Shown piece by piece: positions 52,075-64,000 of a stretch of DNA of 64,000 nucleotides (position 1 is the first letter of the stretch; the number at the start of each line of letters is the position of its first letter). Origin of the DNA: Pseudoips prasinana (Eukaryota > Arthropoda > Insecta > Lepidoptera > Nolidae); contig OX621255.1 of NCBI GenBank assembly GCA_951640165.1, forward strand, positions 23,782,001-23,846,000. Reading direction: 5' to 3'. The notes beneath the pieces are model-generated. The model was not told where the DNA came from, made no database searches, and saw only the letters and a list, made by a program, of their open reading frames with translations. The position numbers were made by a program, and so were the translations under genes.

Positions 52075-52815
52075 CTAGGCTAGAGCCTCATAATACGAAA
52101 AGTAGTACCTATACTTTTCATCCCCCAATCTCCGAAAGCGTATTTTTGCTCTTCGATATCTCAGTGGAAAAGTCGTTTTTATCCTCTAGAGGGGCTAGAG
52201 GTTAAAGTAAATTTGAATTTTGTGAATGCAAAATATCATTAATCCTATTTACTTCTACCTCTATGGTGCCGAATTAATCATACAACTTTTTTAATTTATT
52301 AAAAACTAAGACTCGGAACCTTCTTGGTGTACTTTTTTGAATTTATTTTGCGTACCTATGTAATATTACTGTACAAATAAATAATGTAAATACGGCTGCT
52401 GTAGCAACTGTAGCTACATTTCTTTCATGTTTTTATTAATTATACCTAAGTATTATTTGTTATAATTTAAAGATTGGCCTTTAAGACTTACATATCATAA
52501 TATAGTAATTAATACCTAAACTGAAATAAAAGTATAAATAATAAGATATTCTTTTCGCATTTACTCATTTCCTCGCTTGAGGTGTGATGAAAAGTTACGT
52601 GTTTCACTCGAGTGCAAAGATTTTTCACCTTGTGCTCTTTTGATTTCCTCGCTAATAATGCTCAGGATTCGTAATGTTTGAAGCACTTCCTGCGCTCGTG
52701 ATTCAATTTTAGAATCGTTCGCTTGCTCGGTTATCAAATTGAGCACGCGGTTAAAAAGCAACTTTGCTCTCTTGTATAACAAATAACTACTTCGTTTTAT
52801 GAGGCTCTAGCCTAG
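52075..52815. mobile_element. 741-bp TIR element carrying a 73-codon ORF
   Basis: The ends are ctaggctagagcctcataat and, reversed, ctaggctagagcctcataaa, continuing acgaa and agtagt. The right third holds a minus-strand ORF. The target duplication is not clear. Confidence 0.82.
52561..52782 (-). CDS. Unrecognised 73-aa ORF inside the 741-bp TIR element
   Basis: The predicted peptide MLYKRAKLLFNRVLNLITEQ, NDSKIESRAQEVLQTLRILS, then IISEEIKRAQ and SSETRNFSSHLKRGNE looks like an amphipathic-helical protein fragment with good complexity. I do not know the family. It could be a captured host exon or part of a former transposon gene. It abuts the right TIR. Confidence 0.35.
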   Translation of the reverse strand: MLYKRAKLLFNRVLNLITEQANDSKIESRAQEVLQTLRILSIISEEIKRAQGEKSLHSSETRNFSSHLKRGNE

Positions 52816-53054
52816 TTAGGCATATCATTGTCTCCCGCTTTGCTCTGGAAGGAAGTGGAACTATTCATTTTCAAACTCCTTGTTTCGTTCTGATTAAATT
52901 CGTTGTGCGATTCAAGATTCTTAAAGCGATTCCCCGGGACATGCCTGAGCCTCACCGCTCAGTGTCATTTAATTGTGTGCTACTGTTGATCCCGGCTTAC
53001 AAGAGTTGCTGTGGTGGGTAAGACGGGGATAATAATGCCGAAAAAAAATACATA
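52816..53054. other. Unassigned DNA
   Basis: No gene recognised. Confidence 0.4.
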
Positions 53055-53400
53055 ATAATAATATCTAGGGACAATGTCACACAGATCATCCTAGCCCCAA
53101 ACTAAGCAAAGCTTGTACTATGGATACCAGGCGACGATATACATACTTATATAGATAGATAAGTAGGTACTTATATACATAGAAAACATCCATGACTCAA
53201 ACAAATATTCGTGCGCATCACACAAATATTTGCACTTACCGGGATTCGAACCCTGGACCACCAGCTTCGCACATACATCCAGACTCAGGGCAAACACATG
53301 TTTATTCCACACAAAAAACTGTCCTGGGTGGGAATCGAACCCACGACCTGCGGCGTGAAAGGCACGCATTTACTAACCACGCCAACCGGCCCGCCAAACT
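53055..53400 (-). mobile_element. SINE mosaic: family A body with family D head
   Basis: On minus, 53400-53275 is the family D head (gggccggttggcgtggttag, gggttcgattcccaccc). At ccagcttcg|cacata the DNA switches to the family A B box, body and tail (53274-53060). The order suggests insertion of one copy beside or into the other. Confidence 0.7.
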
Positions 53401-53585
53401 ATAAGTAAACTTTGCCATTTAGGAATCATTTTGCAATGCGTTCCACAAGGATACTGCTTGGGCGACAAAAGGTCATAACACACATATCAACTCGGAAACT
53501 GATCGTAACGGTATAAATTCGAGCCGCGCAGTACGCAGTAGTAGCATTATTTGTATGAAACTCCCTTCTGCAAACTGCACACTAA

Positions 53586-53795
<210 letters not shown>

Positions 53796-53858
53796 TATCA
53801 TATATTTCATTTCTCACTGGAATCGTAGCGTAAACGACTCGCCTCGGGACAGCTAAGT

Positions 53859-53946
53859 CGCCTAGCCGTAGTAGAGGCGTCGCCTAGCCGTACCCGAGGC
53901 GTCGCTTAGCCGTGCCCGAGGCGTCGCCTAGCCGTAGCAGATTCGA
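53859..53946. repeat. Four tandem 22-bp GC-rich units
   Basis: The units start at 53859, 53881, 53903 and 53925 with consensus cgcctagccgtacccgaggc gt. The last unit runs into an inverted repeat (gtagcagattcgatgtatcg pairing with cgatacatagaatttgctac, to about 54000). Confidence 0.9.
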
Positions 53947-54604
53947 TGTATCGGAGTCGCTTACATCAGCAACTCCGATACATAGAATTTGCTACGCTTT
54001 TGTTACTGTTAGTTTGACGTACCGGCGACAGGTGATAAGGCGACAATACCTTGTCGATTTGATATGTGTGCTGACTCCTTTATGAGGTTCGCTACGTTCA
54101 ATATATAAGGATAATAAAACACTTAGTTATATTATGATGAAAATAGGGGATATATTTACAACTATGTATTAAAACAAAATCATGACTCATGAACAATACT
54201 TTCTATAAATAAGAATGAGTAATGGCGTGTTACACTCACGCATCATTAAATAAAACCATAAATGACATTGTACAAACTTTGTGTACGGAATGATCAAACA
54301 CCATCATCTATTTGGTTTTGAATTAGCCAACGAATCAAGATAAAGAATATAAACTGGTTTAGTTTTATATAATGCAAAAGCACTGCATACGAAGCATTCG
54401 TTAAATAACAACGGTGCCAATTCAGTATATATACTATTCAACTAATTTAAATAATTTTGTCTCTTTCTATTATATTTCGTACGAAAAGGGCAATCCAAAG
54501 TTCATTTACATTGTACACATGACGCTTCCTAAAGTGTTACGGAACTAAACTGCAAATCTCCAAATGCTGTCTCTTATATCCTTTCACTCGGTAAAGCATT
54601 TCAT

Positions 54605-54732
54605 GTACAGACGCCAGCACATCAAGCTACCCTAATCTGTCAAATTTTGAAAGTGAACCTTAAGTGATAAAGTTGAAAATCTATAAAAGATACTTAACAG
54701 ACTGGTGTGGCTGGATGTGCTGGCGTCTGTAC
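54605..54732. mobile_element. Hairpin MITE family M1, copy 1
   Basis: 128 bp. The ends gtacagacgccagcacatca and ...ggatgtgctggcgtctgtac are inverted. The loop holds gtgaaccttaagtgataaag. The stem has more mismatches than in copies 2 and 4. Confidence 0.88.
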
Positions 54733-55311
54733 AACGCCAAATCTAAATATTTGGAAAATAAAAATCGTATTTTAATTATTTGATAGGTATAAATAGGATA
54801 CGCGTGTCTAAAAGTCAATTGAGAACCTTTACTTTAAGACTTTCACGTTAAATTAGAATGAGTTTAAAGTTTAAATGCAAAAGGAAAATTAGGTTTATCT
54901 TGTTTTTATGTAAATATTTCGAAAATGTGCTCAACTAATCTTTACAACTGCGTATCCGACATATAGTAAAGTTTTACCCAACAAATAAAGATATTTATAA
55001 TTCATTATTTCCACAATTTGGGACTTGCAGTTTATATGAATTGCTGTGTCGCATAAACACTCTTGATAAGATTGTAAGAGAGATAAATACAATTATATAA
55101 TAATCATTATAGTTGGTGCAAGTCAGAATTGAGGCAAGGTCAGAATTGAATGATAAAAGTAATAGTTTATAATTTTTATCTTGGACCATTAGCTGAAGTT
55201 TACAAAATATTATAATATTTTAGTATTCAAACGAACATATTATTTCCATAAAACAGACACGGATCACTTCAATAAACTAATATAATGATGCGTTAGGGCT
55301 GTGCTCGTGAT
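54733..55311. other. AT-rich DNA, no gene seen
   Basis: Nothing recognisable between MITEs. Confidence 0.5.
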
Positions 55312-55556
55312 CTAAAGTGCGGTCGGGGAAGGGAAGAATTTAGTACATTATGTCTCTTTCCCTCCTGCGTAAATATAATGCGTCACACTCAGACAAATGC
55401 AATAACCGCCTTCTCAAGGGATTACAAACCTTTTACCTGTTGCAGTAAGGTCTGTAAGTAGATTTTTCTTGCAAATATATCATATAAAGTCGCATTTAAT
55501 TCAAAAATGTCTGGTACTGTTAAAAATAGAGGTCATTGTGCCGCGACCGCACTTTA
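55312..55556. mobile_element. 245-bp TIR element (MITE)
   Basis: The ends are ctaaagtgcggtcggggaag and, reversed, ctaaagtgcggtcgcggcac. No coding potential. Confidence 0.8.
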
Positions 55557-56191
55557 GTTAGTTAGCAATAAACTTAGTAATTTCCGTATCTCATAAGGAA
55601 AAACGGAACCCTTAAGGGATCTGTCTATCTGTCAGTCTGTTTGAGGCAATTTGCCCCGGAAGTACTGACTGATTGATTTTAAATATGAAAAATATATATA
55701 GAATACAAGAAAATGTATAAGAAATATGTGGTATTTAAATAACATTGGAATTTTTTCAATATTTGTGCGTATAAACTTTTGTAGTTGACGTACGGTAACC
55801 TCTCCACGAGAGTTACTCTCGCATTTAACAGCTTTCTTCTTGTTCTTGACGAATCATTATCTTAGTTAATCAAAGAATCATTTATAAGAACAGCGACTCA
55901 AACAAATAAGTGATGTAAAAAATCTTAATGTAAAAATGCCACAAATTAAACTGCTGTAAATTATAATTCAGTCCAAAGTTAAAACTATCGACGAAAATAT
56001 TCTTTTGTTAAACATTTGTTACTACAGATTTACACACGACCAATATCAGTGTCATAATACTCAATCATTATCAGTGTGGGTAGAAAGTTGAAAATTATAA
56101 ACTTGCTATATAAGTTTAAAACATGTAATTTAATACAGATGTAAAGAAGACTAGAATAGTATGACTATCATATTGCGATCGCCAACCCGTC

Positions 56192-56430
56192 TGCCAACCG
56201 TGGCGATTATGGCATATCCCTCCAAGGACACAATTCCATCTTTCGAGGACGCTTTTCGCCAACTCCATAGTTGGCGTAGTCATTGGGCTAAAATTAACTC
56301 CGTTCCCATAGAATACCAACTTAAACGGTAATTCATAGGCATGAGCTGTCAAAGACATTAAACAAATGCACTGCTGGACAAAAGCCTCCCCATAGAATAG
56401 AGGGATATGCCATAATCGCCACGCTTGGCA
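56192..56430. repeat. 30-bp inverted repeat around 180 bp
   Basis: The left arm has gtggcgattatggcatatcc (ending 56221) and the right arm agggatatgccataatcgcc acgcttggca (56401-56430). There are two mismatches. Confidence 0.8.
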
Positions 56431-56861
56431 GAGCACCACCGCGAAGAATATCATCACCCCATCTCATCCCGAATCGTTTTTCTATGAACTATGACCATCA
56501 AATCGAATGGCAATATCGTATTATTATTATATATAGTTGTTATCCGTTCCAGTGCTTCTCTATATCAGCAGTAGATTACACGTATTAAAAAAATAAAATT
56601 TCCACATTACAGAAAATGCCATGACAATGGAGGTGTTATCAACGGGAAACACAGATAAAAATAATCCGAACGAAACTGATATTATATAACCGCTCACAAA
56701 TTAAGTAATTGACGTCAGTACTTGCAGTAATACCATAAATTAAGGCCCGAAGTTCAGCGCGTATCTATCTCGCTCTCACATTTGGATAATTTAAAATTTT
56801 GACCGCCAGTCATATATAGATCGAGATTCCAAAATGTGTCCAGTACTATTATTTTTGGTTT

Positions 56862-56999
56862 GTACAGACGCCAGCACATCAAGCTACCCCAATCTTTTAA
56901 ATTACCCCAATTGAAAGTAAACCTTATGCTTTTGTGATAAAGTTGAAATTCTAAAGAAATTTGACAGATAGGGGTAGCTGGATGTGCTGGCGTCTGTAC
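56862..56999. mobile_element. Hairpin MITE family M1, copy 2
   Basis: 138 bp, same termini. The stem includes agctaccccaatctt / aggggtagct, and the loop tatgcttttgtgataaagtt. Confidence 0.9.
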
Positions 57000-57198
57000 A
57001 AAGAGAAACAAAAAACCATTCCTGGAATTTTTATTGGAAAGTTCATACAATTATTGTATTCCATTAAATTGGATATTTAATGGAAGCAATTAAGCAAGAG
57101 CGAGATAGCTACGGGCTAGCTTACGAGTATAGAAGAATAACTTCGTTTAGACTTAGTTTAACCACATATTATGAATCATCAGGATGTCCCCTCTCACA

Positions 57199-57549
57199 TA
57201 GGGTTACCATATGACAGCCGCATTTGACAGACATTTTAAGGTTTAGACAGGCGTGCGGCCGGCATTGGTCTGAGACAGGCATTTTTAAATTTCGCGCCCG
57301 CGCTCGCATCGCGCTTTCATAAATGCAAAACTGTATCTCGTGAAGATTTTTACGTTTATATATTAGAAAAGAAAGAACTATTAAATAAAATAGAATCCTC
57401 TGACAAATATCAGTAATAAATATTCTTCTTCATTATTATCTGTTGGCTTTTACTTATTACCTGCAGCGTTTTCCTTTAGACAGGCATTTTTCAGAAAATT
57501 CAGGCATTTTAGGTACCATAGACAGGCATATTTACATACGGTAACCCTA
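57199..57549. mobile_element. hAT-like MITE, 8-bp target duplication with one mismatch
   Basis: The ends tagggttaccatatgacag and, reversed, tagggttaccgtatg are flanked by ctctcaca (57191-57198) and ctctaaca (57550-57557). Repeated gacaggcattt words lie near both ends. Confidence 0.8.
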
Positions 57550-57904
57550 CTCTAACACCACTTCTAAAGTATTGAACTAGCGAAGTGCCAATATGGCAGA
57601 TTGTATTACTATTGTTGTATTATTATTGTTGTCTTAAAAGCGTGCCGCGTAACATAAAAGTTAAAAATTGCTAGAAGGGGAAAATTAATTTCATACATTA
57701 AATACTTTTAGATAAGTAATTTTTTTATGTGATTATATAGAACAATTTTAATTAAAGATTCTTGGTTAAACTAAAACGATTTGTTTAAGTTACTCAAAAA
57801 TCTGGTTTTTTCTTCCATAAATTAACTCATTAATCTTCCCAGGGCAAAGACAATAGAAAACATCGGGAGGTTGCCATAAGAAAACAAAAGAAAATTGAAA
57901 ATTA

Positions 57905-58095
57905 TTCATCCTACTAATATTATAAATGCCAAAGTCGTTGAGTATATATTTGGATGTATAGATGTATGGATGTTTGTTACTCTTTCACGCTATAACTACC
58001 GAACGGATTTTGATAAAACTTTGTTGTAATATCGCTTATATATCCGAATAACACATACGACTATTAATACAATTTAACGCATTTATTTGTACTTG
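57905..58095 (+). mobile_element. Helitron-like 5' end fragment
   Basis: The head tcatcctactaatattataa atgc is followed by the region gctataactaccgaacggat. This is the usual opening of lepidopteran Helitron-like elements (recalled). It shares gcttatatatccgaataaca with 9120. Confidence 0.5.
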
Positions 58096-61000
58096 GGTCT
58101 GACTGCCAGTTACTCAATGTGTGAGTGTTATAAGCATTACTGTACTGATTACAATCGACTACGCAATACCAAACCATAATTATAGATGTTTTCTGTCTAA
58201 AACATAAATTATTACAGTCAGTGGTATAGTTATAGTACTTCCTTGGTTCCGGGTTCTATAGAAATCTACTAATATAGTATTAAATAAAGGCGTAAATCAT
58301 TAAGCAACGTTTCATACAAACTTACATACAAAAAAAGACATTACAGGTAGTTTTTTCATACATTTTAAATATACTCAATTGCGTACAAAATCTAAAATAT
58401 ACATTTTGTCTTGTAGTTTAGAATGACGTACATAAAATGTAATTATTGCTGAAAGCTATCCATAAACTACTTTATTTTTTTTAAGAACGGTTTTACAATA
58501 ACCCTGGCCTGTCACAATTTATTAGTCTGTGGTTTTAATTAATTATCATTAATTAACCAACATGTAATTCTTAAAATCTAGACATCTAGCCAACCAGAGC
58601 TCTGTGTACTTTTAGACTATTTATTTTCGGTACATAACTGCAAAACAACGATGCCTAAGTTGGCTTTTTAATTTTTAAACAGAAGTTAATTAATAACTAA
58701 TTAAAATCACAAAACGTGAAAATAGATCACAATGTTGCCAGTATTAATGTATAATAGTATACTTAATATCTCACACACATAATACAACAGAATTATGGGT
58801 ACAAATGTTTGCCAACTTGTATGTTTTAACCTACACACATACACAAATAGATATTCACCTATCGGTTCCAACTAAGCATAGGAATACATAGCACTCAGAA
58901 TTGCATTGCTATTTTGCCATCAGACAGGTTAACTGCACTGGATTTCACCCAAAAAGAATAAATTAGGACTTTCCTTTTTTTACTGATAGGCAAAGGCTAA
59001 TGATATTCAGCCGCTCACATTTTGAAAAAAGAATTTTCTCTTCAGTGATCAGTTAGCCACCTGACAGCTTAGATGTTGCCATTGTTACCTTCCGAATAAA
59101 ATACATACTTATACGTACTTTTAAGTCAAAACTTTGGCTAGTTTAGAATCCTACCAACGCCTTTTATTTACGAATATCTAGTGATGCTGATATGTTCCTA
59201 GTATTTCCAACACTATTTCTATGTTCATATGTTAATTTAACATAATTACCTCTCTCTCTTGCAGGTCACCATTAAAAAAATTCATATTTTCATTTTTGAT
59301 TTGGACATGTATCAAAACACAAATTAATAAATCAAGTGGCACACACTATACAAGGTGTAGCATAAGTAGTGCACTAAACTTAAGGAGCACAATTTGCCCA
59401 TGGAACTATTCAGCACTATTTTGTTTTTGTGTAATTTCAAGCATATGTCCTTGAAATTGAAATGTTATTTTGCAATTACAAAAATAAAAAAATTACTCCT
59501 CACACAAGAATAACAATCAGCTAATAAATTTTGTGTACGGAGAATTTCACTAACTGGTTTTGGTTCAGTTTCAAGGGGCGATAGTACTCCTTAACATTAC
59601 GTATAAACAAAAGTTAAATGATTGCATCTGAAATATTTGACACAATTATTAGAGTTACAACACTTTCTGACAAATTGAACTGTTTTAACTTGGTTGGTTT
59701 ATGGCCCATAAATATTTCATTGTTTTCGTACTACATAAGTACATATTCACACAAAAATTGATTTTTATTCAGGATATTAATAACTGTTGAGTATAAAGAT
59801 AAAACAAACGAACACAGTTTTGATAAAATTTACGGCCATTGATAAGGACATAGGCGAAAATCGTTGAACTCATGAGCAGATTGACATTGATTCTCATTTC
59901 TTGAATAATTATCATCAAGAAATGCGTATATATTTTGAAAACAGATGAACGTAGAAATAGTGTCGCCATATCTCGTACTATATATAGTTTAGGGATAACT
60001 CACTTACACAATTGTATAAAGCAAATTGTGGCATTCCATAGACAGTTATATATGGTTATTTTTTTTTACATACTTCTCAAACAAATCAAGCTACATAATT
60101 ATTGCCAGTTATATTTACTTAAACATTAATTTCGTGTTCGATTATCATAAATAATATCTAAAATAAATAAATTTGAATTTAGATTACAAAATACTGTAAA
60201 CATTTATCCAATTATTAAAACAAAAATATCTCACTGAACAAACACTGGACTGCTTGCACAAAGATTTTATTTATTTAAATTAATTAGTGTGGTTAGCGGA
60301 TCCAGCCGTTTAGAAAAGTTTCTTTGCATTAAAAAAAATAGTATGAATGGACCACTTTGTGTACTAAGCATTGTTTATATCATACAAACATGTGCACAAT
60401 TTTTGCATTATTATTAAAATTTTGTTTATCTTCAGACTGTTATTAATTCAATAATTTCTAAATTGTATTTTAATTTGAGTATACAGTACTATCTCGCTAA
60501 ATCTGAACTATGTATTAAACCAGCATTACCAAATGAATTTAAGAAATGAAAAAAAATCAAACAAGTGCACTCCTACGAATAATAATACCAATAAATATAT
60601 GAAATCAGTTTAGAAAAAAGATTTTATTGATAAATACCAGATATTCATTCTACCAATCAGCTGGCACTAAGGAAATATGTGGGTGCAAAAAAACATTCTG
60701 GAACATGATAATGAATATTCAGTCGACATCACTCACTCATAAATACCAAAAACATACCTATAAAAAAAGTATGACTAACAAAAAAATTACATTGTAATCT
60801 GATAAATAAGTTAAATATAAATAAACTTAAGAAAAGAAAAATAATATCGAATTAGTTACCCTATATCTAAGTGGCATAAATAGCATAAACGAGTACTAAG
60901 TGCAAACATGAGATGTATATTAGCAAGATTGTACTGTATTATTATACCTAGTAGAATTGGTGTATTTTCAAGGCATTTCCAATTATCTCACTTTCATAAT

Positions 61001-61461
61001 AATAACGTATGTGAATCACTTACAGAAGCTTTGCAGTCAAACTCACACAGAACAACTATTTATGAACTGAATTCAGTGTCACCAATACTCATGTGCAGGT
61101 TCCATAACAGTAGCTATGTGTAAGATGTCCGACACTCATAAGAACCACAAATTTCATCGCTATTCAATAATTATCATTTAATAAAAAATAACATTAATGG
61201 TATACCTCTTAAGCTAAACATTCGTCGACTCATCATCACATAAATTTTGATAATTAAGATTACACTCATTCATTAACTAGGCGTTCGTTATATTCTAATA
61301 ATTTTTGGAGTAAATAAATCCATATGTACATGCTCTTAGAATACGAGATTGTTGAACCTAGCAAGTTGTCGATAACACAATATTAATATTGACTATTCAA
61401 ACTTATATAAACAGAAGACAGCATTTTTTTTTATTAGTATTTAAGGTTATAATATAATGTG
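58096..61461. other. AT-rich DNA without recognisable genes
   Basis: About 3.4 kb with only short chance ORFs. It could be intergenic or part of a long RAB35 3' UTR; I cannot tell from the sequence. Confidence 0.45.
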
Positions 61462-61602
61462 GTACAGACGCTAGCACATCAAGCTACCGCAATATGTCAA
61501 ATTTCCCCAATTGAAAGTGAACCTTACACTTACGTGATAAAGTTGAAAATCTATAAAAGAAATTTGACAGACTGAGGTAGCTGGAGGTGCTGGCGTCTGT
61601 AC
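61462..61602. mobile_element. Hairpin MITE family M1, copy 3
   Basis: 141 bp. Termini with gctagc for gccagc on the left; the loop reads cttacacttacgtgataaag. Confidence 0.9.
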
Positions 61603-63014
61603 ATACTGTAAGAAATTTAAGAAATTCAGTTGACAGATAAACTGGATTTTTTTTAGAACATGAAATTGCTTAAAACATATTTTACAACTGCCTTACTAAC
61701 ATGGTCAACTACTGTTTTGGCCCACAAACAAAAAGTATAATTTTTTTTATGTTTATTGTCGTACTAAAACTGAATTAAGTATGGAGTTAATGGTTTATGG
61801 CTGTATGCTAAGATTGCAAAGTTACTTAGCATTTGTTACACCGCTACTAAGTCAGAAATAAGTTAGGTAAACTGACCATGGAACAAAAGCATTTTTCTAC
61901 CAAGCCTATCTAATTTTAATAACATCCAGAAATAAATTATACATTTGACATGTTACAAGTTTTATTTCTGAATAAAAGCACTTTATTGCGCATAAAAAAT
62001 ATAACATAAATATGACAACACAATGACTTTTTTCATCTGTCAAAATACCGAAAGAATATTATAATTTGTAAACTTCTTAACATTTTTACAATGTTAGGCC
62101 ACGATATATATACCTTTGGCAAATATAACGAAAATAAATACTTGCAACATTACCACTGATGCATATCTTCTGTTTAAGACAAAGTTATTTTATGGTATTA
62201 GAAGTAAACAGAAAATATCTGAATGCCATTGTAATAGTTACTACAGAGCAACTCAAAAGCTGAACTAAATATGATTGAGCAAGCAATGGTCACCTTGTCT
62301 GAAATTGCATTGCTTAGTATGTTTCCACTAAAAAAATTCGTTTATGTTGACTAAACTCATTGATATTTTCATGGGATGATCTTTTTCTGTACTCCAATGT
62401 CTTTATTTAACTAAATATGAAAGTATATAGTCAGTTTCAAAACCAAAGCATTACATAAATAGCAATAAATTGCATATTAATGTAAAAACAAGAAAATTAT
62501 CCAATATTTATACTTTATACCACCAGTATTTGTATTCTAGTATTTATGTAAAATATTTCAACAGCATGTAACATTAGCTATAAGAAAAACATTGGAGTAC
62601 TGCGAAACTGATTAAAGTAAATAAATCTCAATTTCCAATTTACGGTACATCCTATGATTCTTAGTAAAATTTAACCCACAACTTATGGACTAAGAATTGC
62701 CAGTTGAAACAAACTCTATTGCCATCCCTCTCTAACCTAGCTTTCTAATAATTTATGACAATCAATATTATAGAATACATGCATAACCTTTTATATGAAG
62801 TATCATTCCCACATTACGTTTTTTAAATATAAGATGTTACATCCACATCACAGTTTTATAACAGCAATGTTTGGGAATAGACTTCATCTATTTGCTCCGA
62901 TAGTACTCGCCATTTTTATCTTAAACATTATTGGTGTGTATATACATAACCTGCTAGGTAATATCTCGATATTTGAGCATTGAGAACATAGTCCGTGGCA
63001 CAGTGGCTCTGTGA
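61603..63014 (-). other. Probable RAB35 3' UTR or flank
   Basis: Directly 3' of the RAB35 stop on minus. Several AATAAA-like words occur on that strand (for example near 62401-62407 and 61982-61987), but the true cleavage site cannot be chosen. Confidence 0.4.
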
Positions 63015-63128
63015 TTACCCCTGGCAACATTTCTTTTTGCTGGTTTTGTGATTCTTATGCTTTAGGTTGACTGTGTCGTTTGACGTCACATTTTGCCTCT
63101 CTTTCATCTCCAATTTTGATCTTAGTAC
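63015..63128 (-). CDS. RAB35: RAB35 terminal coding exon (small GTPase, hypervariable tail)
   Basis: RAB35 controls endocytic recycling and actin at the plasma membrane, and its C-terminus is geranylgeranylated (family knowledge). Seen: acceptor tttaatttcag at 63139-63129, then 37 codons and TAA at 63017-63015. The peptide is VLRSKLEMKERQNVTSNDTV, then NLKHKNHKTSKKKCCQG. VLRxK followed by ND-V-L, a polybasic stretch and a CC pair is the pattern of the RAB35 tail. The CC is followed by two residues (QG), not terminal. The G domain would lie right of the window; no other exon is seen up to 64000. The alternative frame that stops at ...SQPKA is less convincing. Other RABs with CC tails cannot be fully excluded. 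Confidence 0.78.
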   Translation of the reverse strand, partial: VLRSKLEMKERQNVTSNDTVNLKHKNHKTSKKKCCQG

Positions 63129-64000
63129 CTGAAATTAAAATTATTTTCATATATATTTTACAATGGCAATCATTAAAATAACAGACAAGAATAATAATCC
63201 ATTAGATATGTGGTCATCCTGTTTGTCTGACAAAAACAAGAGGTAGTTGAAGGAGTACATTATGTTTCACCATTGTCCATTGACTCTCTTAAAGGTATCA
63301 AGGATGTAAATACAGTAAAACTCTATACAGTAAAACTTGTCATCTTTAATGGTTCTGGTTCTCAATACATTAGAAAGAGAAGTTGAAGAATATTGAGGAT
63401 ATTTTCAATGTACAATCATATAAATCAAATAAAATGCCTATGCACAAAAAGTTAGTGTCTATTTCAAAAATCTAAAATGTTTATAATCATTAATTAACAA
63501 AATTAGATAATTTAGTTTACTTAGTTTATTTAGTTTACATGAAACATTAAAACCAACTTTAACATAAAGAACAGACTACAGATAAAAAATTGAGTCTTAA
63601 AATGATATACAGCTGTTTTGTATCAAAATAATTATTTGAAATTAATACAAGTAAAATGGAATACCAATAACATCTGACAATTTGAATTGAATATAATGTT
63701 ATGTAAATATTTCCTACCTCTTTATTGCACACAGAAACATACATTTAAATTAAATTTTACAATGAAAAGTCATGTACAGACGCCAGCACGTCAAGCTACC
63801 CCAATCTGTCAAATTTCCCCAATTGAAAGTGAACTTTACGCTTTTATGATAAAGTTGAAAATCTATGAAAGAAATTTGACAGATTGGGGTAGCTGGATAT
63901 GCTGGCGTCTGTACATAGGCGAGCTTAATTCATTAATTAATTTTCTTCCAGCAAACCATTAGGAGAGTGAAATTATTTTATAATGGGTACAAGCAGTGTA
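63129..64000 (-). other. RAB35 intron (or upstream region), with one MITE
   Basis: No second RAB35 exon recognised. It contains M1 copy 4 at 63774-63914. Confidence 0.5.
63774..63914. mobile_element. Hairpin MITE family M1, copy 4
   Basis: 141 bp with the best-preserved stem: agctaccccaatctgtcaaa pairs with tttgacagattggggtagct. It lies upstream of the RAB35 terminal exon, in intron or flanking DNA. Confidence 0.9.

Overview
The window looks like part of a moth or butterfly (lepidopteran) nuclear chromosome. This is an inference from the AT-rich background, the intron-bearing animal genes, and the mix of tRNA-derived SINEs, RTE-like and CR1/jockey-like LINEs, an envelope-bearing BEL/Pao element, Helitron-like ends and many MITEs. 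I recognise three host genes; almost everything else is mobile DNA.

Host genes. (1) The 3' end of LZTR1, a CUL3-type BTB/BACK adaptor, lies on + at 35-9438. Its first visible exon sits in a 168-bp tandem array of about 3.5 copies. (2) UQCR10, the small subunit 9 of mitochondrial complex III, is complete on - at 13531-15645 in two coding exons; the last exon is only 39 bp. (3) The last coding exon of RAB35, a small GTPase, lies on - at 63015-63128. The gene order is LZTR1 -> <- UQCR10, then about 47 kb of nested transposons, then <- RAB35.

Layout. 1-9.4 kb: LZTR1 exons, with an almost intact RTE-like LINE (minus) in the large intron. 9.4-16 kb: SINEs, a hAT MITE with a perfect 8-bp target duplication, palindromes, and UQCR10. 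17-21.2 kb: decayed LINE fragments. 22.4-51.6 kb: one old RNase H-encoding I-group LINE (plus) broken by later insertions. Its reading frame stops at 25473, resumes at 42410-42619 and resumes again at 49622. The first interruption (25474-42405) is bounded by matching inverted repeats and an ATAT duplication. It holds a 996-bp Mutator-like MITE with a 9-bp duplication, two inverted and reciprocally deleted copies of a BEL/Pao element, and a degraded RTE. The second (42620-49618) is a young CR1-like LINE sitting at the edge of a 2.2-kb DNA element with inverted repeats of about 0.6 kb and a cysteine-rich ORF. A third insertion, a 285-bp MITE, splits the RNase H domain. 52-63 kb: MITEs, including four copies of one 128-141-bp hairpin family, SINE and Helitron fragments, and otherwise featureless AT-rich DNA next to the RAB35 3' end.

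The host genes have unrelated functions, and nothing suggests co-regulation. The mobile elements record a readable order of insertion. The least familiar items are the CGTCCCCG-ended element around 25474-42405, the CXC-encoding element at 47386-49618, the inverted BEL/Pao pair, and the LZTR1 exon array.
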